Shown one piece after another: positions 20,901 through 31,222 of a stretch of DNA of 33,942 bases. The notes beneath the pieces are model-generated. The model saw only the letters and a list, made by a program, of their open reading frames with translations, searched no databases and was not told the DNA's origin. Location of the stretch: the NCBI RefSeq assembly GCF_000003605.2, contig NW_003151758.1:278090-312031 (forward strand). Reading direction: 5' to 3'. Position 1 is the stretch's first letter; the number at the start of each line of letters is the position of its first letter. Position numbers and translations under genes: made by a program. Source of the DNA: Saccoglossus kowalevskii. Lineage: Eukaryota; Hemichordata; Enteropneusta; Harrimaniidae.

Positions 20901-23900
20901 AACCTGTGTATAATAAATAAATAATACAAATCAGTATACACAACATAAATACATAAATATACACAAGAGGCACATTACCATTCAGTGCTATGCCAAATAG
21001 ACCGTCAATATTGTCAACAATATAAACAAGGTATTTATATGCTGTTGACAACATCAGAATAACACATAAAGTAAATAACCTCAAAATAAATTATTTTGTA
21101 TGGTTCACAATGGTTAACAATACTATAAAAATGTAAATAAAGTAAACAAGTAAACATTTATATAAATAATCCCACAAAGAGTACACAATCAAAACATACC
21201 CTGACTCAGTCTAGACAACCGCCACTGTAAACAGCTTCAATCAAATAGTGTAGTTCAGTTTCAGCTAACAGTCTAGGCACGAGATGAAAATGCATAAATT
21301 ATACACTAAATCAAATTTACATCAAAACAGTCATAAAATATGAAATCATAAAGTGAGTGGTTGGAAAATGCATCAAGTATCACTCAAATGTCATCAGGAG
21401 TGCATAAGACTATATTATAAAGAACAATAACAAATTTCAATAAATCTTGCAGCCTATAACTGTCCATAGACGCCATGTATATGACAACAAACTTGAAATG
21501 TGAATTTCTCATAAAAAACATGAAATACAATGCTGAAGAAAATACAATATAAAATACATTGCTTACCAGTAACATTGGCATCAAAATGAATGATTGATGG
21601 CCAAAATTAACTCAGAAAAGAAGAAGAATCTTCCGCCAACCTAGCAGAAGGCAACATTCAAAAATGGACGGATGCTGAAGCATGACCTTTGACCGGTCAA
21701 AAGAAAGTAATTGAAGAAATTGTTCTACGATAAAAATAGTATTAAATCCAAGCATTGCATTATCAAAGATATGAAATAACAACAATACGGCACTTTACAA
21801 TGTCAGAAAAATCATTTCACAGAAAAATTACCAAAAATCGTCTCAAGAGGGCGCTGTGTTTAATTTCATGTCTCAAATGGAAGTCATTTGCATACATCCC
21901 ATGTGATTTATCACTGAGAAGTCAGTTTAAAGTTGGTCAGTAACGTCATTCAATCCAGCGTTGGTCTTGCGGGATGTTTTAGTCGAGTTCGTTTCAACTT
22001 AATGTGTTTAGGCAGCATTATAAATCAACTATTCATGGCAATGAAAGAAGGACTTATGCAGGAATGGCGTCATGTGTTGATGAAGCAATAGCAAATATCA
22101 CCGAGGCACTGGAAAATAAGGAAATGTGGAAGAACAGTGTAGTTGTATTAACAACAGGCAAGGATTTATGCTGATCTATGTTTTCAATGAAATAAAACTT
22201 CCGTATTCATACGAATTATTTGCATTACCTTTATCATTAATTCATTTTCAGATAATGGCGGTGGATCAGTTGGAAACAATTGGCTTTTGAGGGGGAAGAA
22301 AAAAACACACTGGGAAGGAGGAGTGCGAGGAGTTGCGTTTGTTTATAGTGATTTACTACCGATGCCCGTGCGTGGCACTGAAAATAATGAATTAATGCAT
22401 ATAACTGATTGGTTCCCTACATTAGTAAATTTAGGAGGAGGTAACCCCTATGAAAAGAATGAGTTATATGGCGTTGACCAATGGGAAATGATAAGGTATT
22501 TATAGATAATTATTTAGGATAATTGGAAGATGTTTGCAGTAACACGGGAGTATAAGCAGTACATTTTTGTTGTTGCACGTTTGATCGTTTTATCGACCAG
22601 TTTCAAATGTTGGTGTAACATTAATAGTAGTAGCGGTTAGCTTGAGACACAAGACATTTTAGATATCAATGTAAAAGTTGTTGCTGTATTTTATGGTTGG
22701 ATGCAACTGAGAACATGAGTCATCACATGCTTGTGTCATTTGTGAAATGAAGTGTGTTTTTCACATTAGATACATTAGTAAGTGTCATACAATTTTACAT
22801 CATCAGTGAGTTAACTATGTATCTATCCTCGGGGACATCCGGGTATTTCCACCGCCTATCAACCATCCCGGTAAAAACAAAGGTCGATAACGTTACAAAA
22901 AATGTACTTTGTTGCTCATGATTACTTCAAAGTTGAGCTTGTCACTGTGGAAAGACAACAACATGACAATTGCGGTTACCTCTACACTCGCGATTCTCAT
23001 GAAATGCATAATTGACTAAAACGAGAGGGTGCAAGTTATCTATAATTACCAAGTATGCAAACTATTTGCCCTGCATGAGTTGTTTACGCGTGCATATTGT
23101 TCATGGTACACATGTTTAATAATATCAAGGACTGACCACCCACCTTCGTACTAACATATTTTATTTGAACGTACAGAGGAAAGGAACCATCGGCACGTGG
23201 TGAAGTATTGATTGGCCTGGACGTGACAGAGAAAGCAAGCGAAGAATATCGAACAGGTCCCTTCAAACACGATAAATTTGATATCACAATTTTTGCAGCT
23301 ATCAAAATGGGTAAATGGAAGTTACTGACAGGTGATAACAAACGTGAGTATTCATTCTACAGTGTAAGAAGTTCGCTATAATGACAGTATTTTGGCAACT
23401 TGTAACAAATTATGATTTAGCAATGACGATAGCAATGTGTATATCCAAAATTTAAAAAAAGGTAATTTGGTGTCAAATGTATAGATATTTCTGTCTTATT
23501 AAAAATGTGTGTACTTGAGTATGTATATGGTATTGGCTATCCGCTCCGCTAGGATTGCCCTTATAATCACTTTTGTGGCTTTGTGTGTGTGTGATTTTCA
23601 GTGTTTTTACGTATTCAACTTGGCAGGTAGATCACACCTTCACCCTAGTTATTAGGAAAAATGCGAAAAAAAATGTTGTCCCATCGTTGCTCGTTGCATC
23701 GATAGCTTCGCGCCAAATGTATCTCCTCCTACAAATTTGGGATAAAACACCTCAGACATAGCTCATTCTACTCAGCTTGAGTGTGGGCACAAACTTACTA
23801 TTTGAATGTTTGATATCTTTTTTCATTACCGAGAAATTTGACCCCAAAGTTGGTGTAATGTATTGAGTTTGCCTAAGCGTATTGCATGCTGGGTACAGCC

Positions 23901-24943
23901 TCATTGTGAGTTTTGGTAAACAAAGTCTCCATCCATGTAAAGATTCAATTCTGATTTGAGTCCTCTAATTTATAGCAGTAAAAGCGAGAAACTGGTATAT
24001 TACAGAGCCTGGGAGTGATATACTACAGTTGGGGTAACTGTTCATCAGGAGTGGCTTTTTAACTTTTCTGCAATTTTTTTTGCTGAGTCGATTTGGTTCA
24101 AACTTGGCAGGCAAGTCACACCTTCACTCTTGTTAGGTTGTAAAATCTGGCCCACCGTTTCTATGGCAACAATCAAAAAACTGAATTTGTTAATACATTC
24201 GCGCCAAATGTATCTCACTCTACATTTCTACGATTAAAAAGCACAGACGTAGCTTATTCTACTCAGCTTGAGTGTGAACATAAATTTAGTGTTTTATGTC
24301 TATTTTCATTACAGAAAAAATTGTTCTGGAAGTTGGGGTAACTTTTCACCAGCAACGACTTTTAACTGCTCTGTGATTTGTTTTGGCTTGGCTGATTTTG
24401 TCCATACTTGACAGGCAGGTCGTATCGTCACTATTTGGCCCACCGCTGCCATGGCAACAGCCAAAAATTGATTTTTGAATACTTTCGCTCCAAATTTATT
24501 ACCTCCTACCAATCTTGTTTTGGCAGTGTTCAAATGATCATGCTTTTTATTTTGGCTACGTTGTGCACTGGTAGGAGATCACCGGCGCCGACATTGTTAC
24601 ACTGTATTAACATAATCCCAACGCAACTTTGAACTTTGAATGAACTGTAAATCTCTCGATTCACAACAATTACATTTTAGCTCGCAATTCCTGGGACATG
24701 GAAGACCCAGACCATGGTGTAATAGACGATGTGGAATTCGATGACACTCGCATGGTTCGGCTGTATGACTTAGTGGATGATCCTTCTGAAAGAACTGATC
24801 TGTCTGACGAAAGACAAGATATAGTACACGAGATGCTCGCTAAACTTGATGGATATGCAAAGGTAGCAGTGCCTCCTCAGATGCAAACCGAACCTCGTGT
24901 TAACAAGCATGTTCTTGAATGCCTGGGCCCTTCGATTGATTGA
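17661..24943 (+). CDS. Arylsulfatase B-like sulfatase, seven exons found, probably damaged
   Basis: Exons at 17661-17919, 18981-19164, 19883-20046, 22016-22157, 22252-22495, 23177-23343 and 24681-24943 agree in phase, giving about 473 residues (one extra T ignored), against roughly 530 in ARSB proteins. Family features seen: metal-binding V-D-D near residue 35, the formylglycine motif C-V-P-S-R (Cys73 to Arg77) with M-S-G-R, G-K-W-H (Lys126, His128), T-T-D-N-G-G, and K-x-x-H-W-E-G-G-V-R-G. Sulfatases of this type hydrolyse sulfate esters of glycosaminoglycans in lysosomes or outside the cell. Two faults: an extra T puts the signal peptide out of frame with the mature protein, and the exon expected between 20046 and 22016, with the catalytic H-x-P-L motif, is not found. 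It is a young pseudogene, a divergent gene, or a gene hurt by assembly error. Confidence 0.8.
17920..18980. other. Sulfatase intron 1
   Basis: 1061 bases from GTAAGT to TACTATAAG. No exon or repeat that I can name. The minus-strand frame at 18496-18705 looks like chance. Confidence 0.7.
18981..19164 (+). CDS. Sulfatase exon 2: GKWH motif
   Basis: Phase 0 in, phase 1 out (TTCG|GTGAGC). It begins I-D-I-G-L-Q-H-G, the usual continuation of T-G-R-Y-x-I-H-T-G-L-Q-H-G. It then has L-P-L-D-E-I-T-I-A-D-K-L-K-E-A-G-Y and L-I-G-K-W-H, holding the lysine and histidine of the active site. It ends N-R-G-F-D-T-F-F. Confidence 0.93.
19165..19882. other. Sulfatase intron 2
   Basis: Noncoding, 718 bases. 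It contains a run of 13 C at 19507-19519, followed by a purine-rich AAAAAAAA run. ORFs across it are by-products. Confidence 0.7.
19883..20046 (+). CDS. Sulfatase exon 3
   Basis: Acceptor GTTTTTCTAG, donor AATAAG|GTAACT; phase 1 in, phase 0 out. It opens G-Y-L-G-A-S-D-D-H-Y-T-H, a conserved ARSB-type stretch, and ends A-K-N-I-I-A-Q-H-D-Q-N-K, where the family normally continues with P-L-F-L-Y-L. Confidence 0.93.
20047..22015. other. Intron where sulfatase exon 4 should lie
   Basis: 1969 bases. I searched all plus frames for the conserved F-L-Y-L-x-x-Q-x-x-H-x-P-L segment and found none. The middle (about 20840-21600) is AT-rich, has an A-run at 20890-20901 and minus-strand hydrophobic frames, and may be an inserted retroelement. 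GAGGGCGCT occurs at both 20672-20680 and 21847-21855. Confidence 0.55.
22016..22157 (+). CDS. Sulfatase exon 5 with GC donor
   Basis: It reads H-Y-K-S-T-I-H-G-N-E-R-R-T-Y-A-G-M, then V-D-E-A-I-A-N-I-T-E-A-L, ending L-T-T. The donor is CAG|GCAAGG, a GC-AG type intron, phase 1; joining to the next exon restores T-T-D-N-G-G. The acceptor is GTGTTTAGGCAG, phase 0, so skipping from exon 3 keeps the frame. Confidence 0.88.
22252..22495 (+). CDS. Sulfatase exon 6: DNGG and WEGGVRG motifs
   Basis: Acceptor TTCATTTTCAG, donor ATAAG|GTATTT; phase 1 in, phase 2 out. It contains D-N-G-G-G, L-R-G-K-K-K-T-H-W-E-G-G-V-R-G (active-site lysine region) and H-I-T-D-W-F-P-T-L-V-N-L, all typical of ARSB-like sulfatases. 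Confidence 0.94.
22496..23176. other. Sulfatase intron 6
   Basis: 681 bases of noncoding DNA with no feature that I recognise. Confidence 0.7.
23177..23343 (+). CDS. Sulfatase exon 7
   Basis: Acceptor GAACGTACAG, donor AAAC|GTGAGT; phase 2 in, phase 1 out. It codes R-G-E-V-L-I-G-L-D and I-F-A-A-I-K-M-G-K-W-K-L-L-T-G, the conserved C-terminal A-A-I-R-x-G-x-W-K-L-L-T-G block of the family. Confidence 0.92.
23585..24540. repeat. Tandem repeat in sulfatase intron 7
   Basis: Three diverged copies. Anchor ACTTGGCAGGTAGATCACAC near 23622 recurs as ACTTGGCAGGCAAGTCACAC near 24104 and ACTTGACAGGCAGGTCGTAT near 24404. The block TTCGCGCCAAATGTATCTC recurs near 23708, 24197 and (diverged) 24482. CTCAGCTTGAGTGTG occurs twice. 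Confidence 0.75.
24681..24943 (+). CDS. Sulfatase exon 8 and stop
   Basis: Acceptor ACATTTTAG, phase 1. It has V-R-L-Y-D-L-V-D-D-P-S-E-R-T-D-L, the usual L-F-D-I-x-x-D-P-x-E-x-x-D-L motif near the sulfatase C-terminus, and ends L-G-P-S-I-D with TGA at 24941-24943. Confidence 0.93.
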
Positions 24944-25002
24944 AAATTCTAACTATGCTGGTATAGTAATAACATGTAAATTAGGCTGAATGTTATAGAC
25001 AT

Positions 25003-25008
25003 AATAAA
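25003..25008 (+). terminator. Polyadenylation signal of the sulfatase gene
   Basis: AATAAA about 60 bases after the stop codon. Confidence 0.6.
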
Positions 25009-28000
25009 ACTAATGATAAATAATAATACATACTGCGTAATTGCACCTATAAATGATTAAACCCTAAAATACTTTCCAAAATAATTTTGTTTTTTCGGTA
25101 AACATTGAACTTAAAAAAATGCCCGGTTGTCTGGATACAAATGTATACCGCACAAAGTGAGATTTCGCATTTTATGGGTTGGCGGGTCGTTCTTTATTGT
25201 TGAAATATAATACCAAAATACTAGTAGCATATTGACTTTAGTTAGTTTATTGGAAAGCTATCATTTACCATGGATTAAACGTTATACTACGCCCACAACG
25301 TCAGTAACCAGGCAATTGCCATATGATTATTGAGTTTACAGACTGTGCCACCTTTTGTTTGGACAGTTAAAGATTGACAGTACTGGTAAACATTGTAACT
25401 ATTGTTTACTTATTATTCAGTACCTTGCAAGCCATCATCCAGTTAACAACCCCTGAAATATCTTATACCTATTTTTGTGAAATTATACCCCTTTTCAAGC
25501 GTTGAAACTTAAAATAGATACCCTATGTACATTGAAGCAAGCGCCACGTAAAACGTCTTTTTTGCACAGCCCCATTTGGTAGAGCAATCCCGCCGAATAA
25601 TACCGAACGCATTTGGAACCCAGAAGCACGCCCGACGGAAAAAACAAACTGAAACAATAGTCCAAACTACTTGCCTATTCTCTGGCGACTTTATCACGTT
25701 TTTTTGTCTCGTTTTTATGTTTGTTTATTGCGGGAGAAAATGTGAGGTGACAGCCCGAGAAATATCTCCTTTTTTTTTGTAGACGCGTTGTATCTTCAAG
25801 AGAAGTGAAAGTGGACCCCTTATATATTTTAAAATATTCGACCCTAAACACGTTATACGCGTAAAATAATTAAATGACACCCCTTTTACGCGTTTTTTTG
25901 TTACTTCAGCTTGTGTACCATATTTTATTCAGGAAACCCCCCGGAATCTATGTACACATATATATGTGGGAATTACTGTATGTAAATGAGAGACCAGTAT
26001 TGAAACAAAATACGTAGAAATGATTGTTTCATGTATGATCTGCACGGTATGCTTGGAAATGTTTTGTCGTTTTTATTATACTCGTTTTGTTGTGTTCGAT
26101 GTGGGTTAACCTTTGTACAATCTGAGACGACAAATCTGGAAATAATCGCCCCTTTATTACATTTACTCATCGAATAATAGTGTACCTATATAACATATTG
26201 GAATGCAGCATTACAAAGCAAATTAATGCTTGTGTATATAGGTGAAGAGTGTTATACATTGAGTTTCTATGTTTGATCATAATGTGTCAGGCATCTCGCT
26301 TGTAATCAAATAAACCAGAGCTTAGTCGAGTCCAGATTCTACCCATCAAGCTTTGCAAACTTTAGTACTTTGGCCAGCCCACTCAACTTCTGGTTCCCGT
26401 CTTTTTTAGTCAATCTAAAAGGCAATCGGTCCAAATTGTTGTTGCTTCTTTATCGAACATGCCACCTGTCACCATACTCCTGTTAGTAAATTCCAATCGT
26501 TTAATAAGTGTGCGCAGAACACAAGTTACCAGTTACTTGAACACGCAACATATAATAGTATTTATCGTGAACACCGTCGTTTACAAAAGGCGTCTCACAA
26601 AAAAAGTAGCAACCTAAATTATTGTTCAATATGAGTTTTCATATTGTGCTGTATTTATGAAATACGATAGTGAAATAGTTTATATTATTAAAGACTAAGA
26701 TGGGCCCATTTTGGTTTGAAACATCTTTGGTTATTTTGCTTTCTGAAATGCTTCACGATGAAACATGTTCAAATCACATTTGTGAACGTTCTGATGTGAT
26801 TCGACCACAGCCACTGTTCACCAAATGACTGAAGTTTGTTTTCACTCAATTTTGTTAGTACTGCTTGAATAACATTTTTCCTAGAGATCATTCTGAACGA
26901 AACATTTTGAAAGCGGCCTATTCACCCTAACTTTACCAACCAGTTCCATGTAATCAAGTGTGTTTGGTTTTGCTGGCTGCAAGCTTGGAATTTTTTACCC
27001 CGGTCAAGTGTTTCCTCTAGATAGACAGTGAAAGCTTCTTGAATATTCTCGCAATCTAAGTTGAAATCCTATTCCGTGTATAATTCATTTGAGCATGCAC
27101 AGAGACACAAACTATGTTCTATACACACAACTCCAGTATTGGGTTAAAGGTCAACATTTATCAATGACACTTGACTACAAGCAAGTCAACGCAAGGGAAA
27201 CGACTGCCGTAAAGTTTGCAGAAAAACGGAATAGATGGGGGCGGGTTTCAAAGGTTAAGAGTCATGCGCATAATGGATATCATCTACGGTACTAACCTGG
27301 GGATCTTGGTTTGCATTTTATAATACCATTATGTTATGGTTCATCCGAGGTATAGTATCATAATAATATGTAATACGGTTATTTGTGTTTAGCTGTGGTG
27401 GCGCTTTCAAATTCGACCATCTGTGGATATCACATGATTATCGACATACACGCGTGGTAACAGTTGGTACTTATGTATTGTATGACTGAACAACATAGTG
27501 CATATATGTATAGATGTATATCACATCTTGTCAACGGAAATCACTCGAATTATACATATAATACAGTGATGTGCGAATATCAAAGACGTGGAATCCTTGG
27601 CGACTATTTGCTGACCACACTCGCTGAAAAGGTAAGCCATGTTTTGCATTCAAATATAGCACTGTATATAAATCATAATTTCCAACACCTGCCAATAACA
27701 ATGTTTATTATACGAACAAAAACAGTGATTCATATGGGTACATGCATGCACTCGTACTGTAAATTGACTGATTATATTCTGACCAACACGATCCATTGTT
27801 AGTATTCGATGATTTAATTTCTCATTGTATGTTAAAATATAGTCCGACCACGTGTTTCATTTTATGCTGCTTTTCCTATACATATCATCCATAGAATATT
27901 AATAATACCACTAAATGGCACAGCTGGCGTGAAGCTGGCGTGAATCATAACTCCAGCGAACGCCGCCGCTATATATAAATATAAAATATACGTGATGCAA

Positions 28001-28037
28001 TGAAACTGTTCTCGGCAGCTTAGATATTGATCATTAT

Positions 28038-28149
28038 TTGAATGCATAGCGTATTAATTAAAAATTAATTTAATTATATTTCACAGCTTACTTATTAAAC
28101 ATTAATTGAATGCATAGCGTAATAGAAATGTAATTAAATTATATTTCAC
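28038..28149. repeat. Two-copy direct repeat, spacing about 69 bp
   Basis: TGAATGCATAGCGTA followed by an AT stretch and TTAATTATATTTCAC or TAAATTATATTTCAC appears twice in succession. Confidence 0.7.
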
Positions 28150-31100
28150 CATCATATCTGTCAATGCACGATTGTGATTGGATGAGAGCTAGTTTTGATT
28201 TCTAAAATACCTGATATACAACGGTTTTCTGAGTTTAGTAGTAGGCCTTAAACGTGTATAACTTACAGCAAGGTTAAATTCCTCTGTCGAATTAAATCGA
28301 CAAAAACATTATTTTCGCTATAGCTATATATTTTCGCTATAACGCAAAATAATGAACATAATGGTAATTTGTGTTCAAAAGAGCATCTCTCACTCGTGAA
28401 CCCGGGAGTGTTGTCGATCCTCAAAACGCAATCGGGCATACGGCGTTAGTATTTGTGAGAATATGTCGAATATGTGAATTTGCGTCACCACTCGATGTAT
28501 CTATGATGCCTACATGCTAGTTCCAGGGCCCATTTTATTTAAACACAGTTGCGACATTTTTGAAAAATCATTATTCAATAGGAATACGCAGATATAAGGC
28601 AAGGTGCCTTTTATATAAAAAAACGCCACCTTGCCACCTTTCACAAACCTAGAATTTCTTATGCACTACTATGCACGTTTTGTGGTCGGAAAGGTGTTTT
28701 TAATAGTAAAGTTTGAAGATACAGGTATATAATTTATTCTGCATTTATGAATGGACAATTAGACAAAATTAATTTAGGATGCCCATATAATTCGATACAT
28801 TGTTTCCTTTGTAAACTGTGAACTTGTATAAATTGTAGTGCTTTCGATAATAAATTACAAATGACTACTGAGTAGTGTGGATACAGTAATAGAAACCAAT
28901 AGTTTATTTATTGTTTTAGTATGTAGAGTATTTGATTTGATTTATTTCACCAGAAAATATACAACAACAGAAAACAAACAATGTGAGATGAAGAAAAAAA
29001 GGATGTTTGAACTTTTCTGGTTTGGTTCAAGGAAAATAATTCGTCTGAACTAACCTAGTCCAAGAACCAACTTATTGTATAATATTATGGTAATAAAACT
29101 GGTTAAATGATTAAATAATGATTATAATAATTCAATTAAAATGGAGTTAGGTAGGTAGGACATCCAAGAATAGTAATATACAACTTATACAATGTATACA
29201 TATTCAGCGTTTTTGATAGCATGCTTTTGGTGGAAATATAATAATTACTGTCCCCGCACGTTTTAATAAAATGATAAATATCGAGACAGTTATTCGAAGT
29301 CCGTAGTGCTGACTCTTTGGAGGGCAAAATGAAGACACTTTTACTAAAAAAATACATGTTTTAAAATAATTTGAGTGCAGAACGTACTCGAAACACACAT
29401 TTGCTCGTAAAAATAGAGAGTACATGCCCTGAGACGTTGACTATATTATACAGCGCATCCATCCATCAGTACCATGACGCTGCGAAGTAAGAAATATTGA
29501 AGAAAATTTTGCGTTGAAAATAAAATAAGATATTCTATCCCCCCAAAAGGAGCTAAATAGGCATACCGAGTACTCAAACCTCGCTGACAAAACAAAACGA
29601 TGTTGTCTCCGTAAAATCTATGTCGAAATTTAAAATGTTCCGTTGGTCTGCAATCTACCAGTACGACACTTCAGATCATGATAATTTGAACACTTTTTGA
29701 GTTATCCTGTTTCCATCACAACAAACCTCTGTCAGATTAAACTTAAATCTTGAACAATAATGTCGTGCGCATCTACTTCAGTGTATGACATATGATACAA
29801 AGTTTGGCTGATACCTCCCTGCCTATCTCCAATAAATGCTTCCTGAAACAACCGTCAATTTGGTAAAACAGTACATGACACAACCTGAGCAAACCGACTC
29901 ATGCGTTATATTAGTGAAGTATTGACATGGACATGACTACAAACTAAATGGCTGAATCTGAATGCTGAAATAGTGTGGACATGCACCCGTGACCTTATGC
30001 ATAATCAAAGAACAAGTTTGCAAATTTGAGAACCACAATGACCGCCAGTCGGCAATCTTTGATTGAATGAGAAATACAATCAACAGGTGTATGTAAATAT
30101 TCGCGGATGGTATTTATGTTAAGTTTAAATGTAATCGGTCAAAGCACGTCTGTAAAATGAATCAAAATGGCATGCATCTGTACCCATAAACGGAAGCCGA
30201 ACTGATAGATGGATTGATAGATAGATAAAATAAATGTTTCCGATTATACAATACGTAGTACAAAGATATGCTTATGTCAATATGATAATGGTATTTTGTC
30301 CAAAAAGATGTATTGATGTAAAGATGTAAGGATGGGTAAATGTATTAGTAAGGATATGAGGTTTGCTTAGTTTTGGTTTGATTGGTATATGCTGCAAAAC
30401 TACCAGAGGTTAACACACAGAAGCACGATGCTCGAGACGGAGGGGGACCTAATCAGACTACGACTGAAACATAGACTAGTTCTAAAAATAGCATGTCGAT
30501 TCTAAGGACTGATTCTTACTTATAAGTTTCTGTTTTTAAAATAAGACAGGGAAAGTGAACCATATAACATACTAACATAACAACCTATGACAATTAGTTT
30601 ACTTAAACATCGATTTCTTGCCTATTAAAATATCCAATATTTGTGTACGTATGTTTAAGCATTAAGCATATAACGTTGCTCTCGTTATGATAATAATGAA
30701 TTTCTCTTCCCAAATATTGTTCAAGTATTGTTTTTAATGAGATCATCGGTGAATGACCGGCCTAGAATAGACCATTCCGATATAATAACGGAAAGGATTT
30801 TTCCTGATTTTTAATTTAAAACTCACTGTTTACCGTGTACAGGCGTGTCGTTAGGGGCAGCAGTCCCAGTTAAATCTGTTCGTTTTGTTGAATTGTTTTG
30901 TTAAATTAAAAAAAAAAACCCTGCTCTTTGCAACAATACCATGAATGTTATGCTTGAGCTTACATAATTACGCAATTGCATTCGAAAATCGCTTGGCGAA
31001 CATACCAAGGTACGTACTTCTAATTAGAGCAGGCAGTCCCGGGAATTAACATGCAGCGAGAAATATTAAAACCATTCCACCCAATTATTCCCTTTTGGCA

Positions 31101-31203
31101 ACCTAGTTTATGCACTGTTTCTCACACCTTGTATGTACTGTGTCTCCATATTATTGCTTAGGGTGTCAAAGACCATATTATAATGTCTAATGTAATAACA
31201 ACT

Positions 31204-31222
31204 GCATACATTTTTTTACAGG
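31204..31222 (+). promoter_or_regulatory. Splice acceptor before the sulfotransferase start codon
   Basis: CATTTTTTTACAG|G-ATG: polypyrimidine tract and AG, one base before the start codon. It suggests an upstream noncoding exon and an intronless coding region, a common layout in CHST genes. Confidence 0.6.

Larger units (their letters stand above)
25009..31222. other. Intergenic or 5' intron sequence before the sulfotransferase
   Basis: About 6.2 kb with no recognised coding exon. Visible items are a possible short exon at 27473-27631 (53 codons ending in a strong donor GAAAAG|GTAAGC), a two-copy repeat at 28038-28149, a TTGATTTGATTTATTTCACC segment at about 28932 that looks like the reverse-oriented tail of a retroposon, a 9640-type repeat piece near 30030-30140, and GATA-type simple sequence near 30206-30227. 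The sulfotransferase coding exon is preceded by a splice acceptor, so one or more of its 5' UTR exons may lie here. Confidence 0.5.

Noticed and set aside
20863-21584. Minus-strand hydrophobic ORFs that look like membrane proteins
   Set aside because: AT-rich sequence yields Leu/Ile/Tyr-rich frames; no start context, family motif or splice logic.
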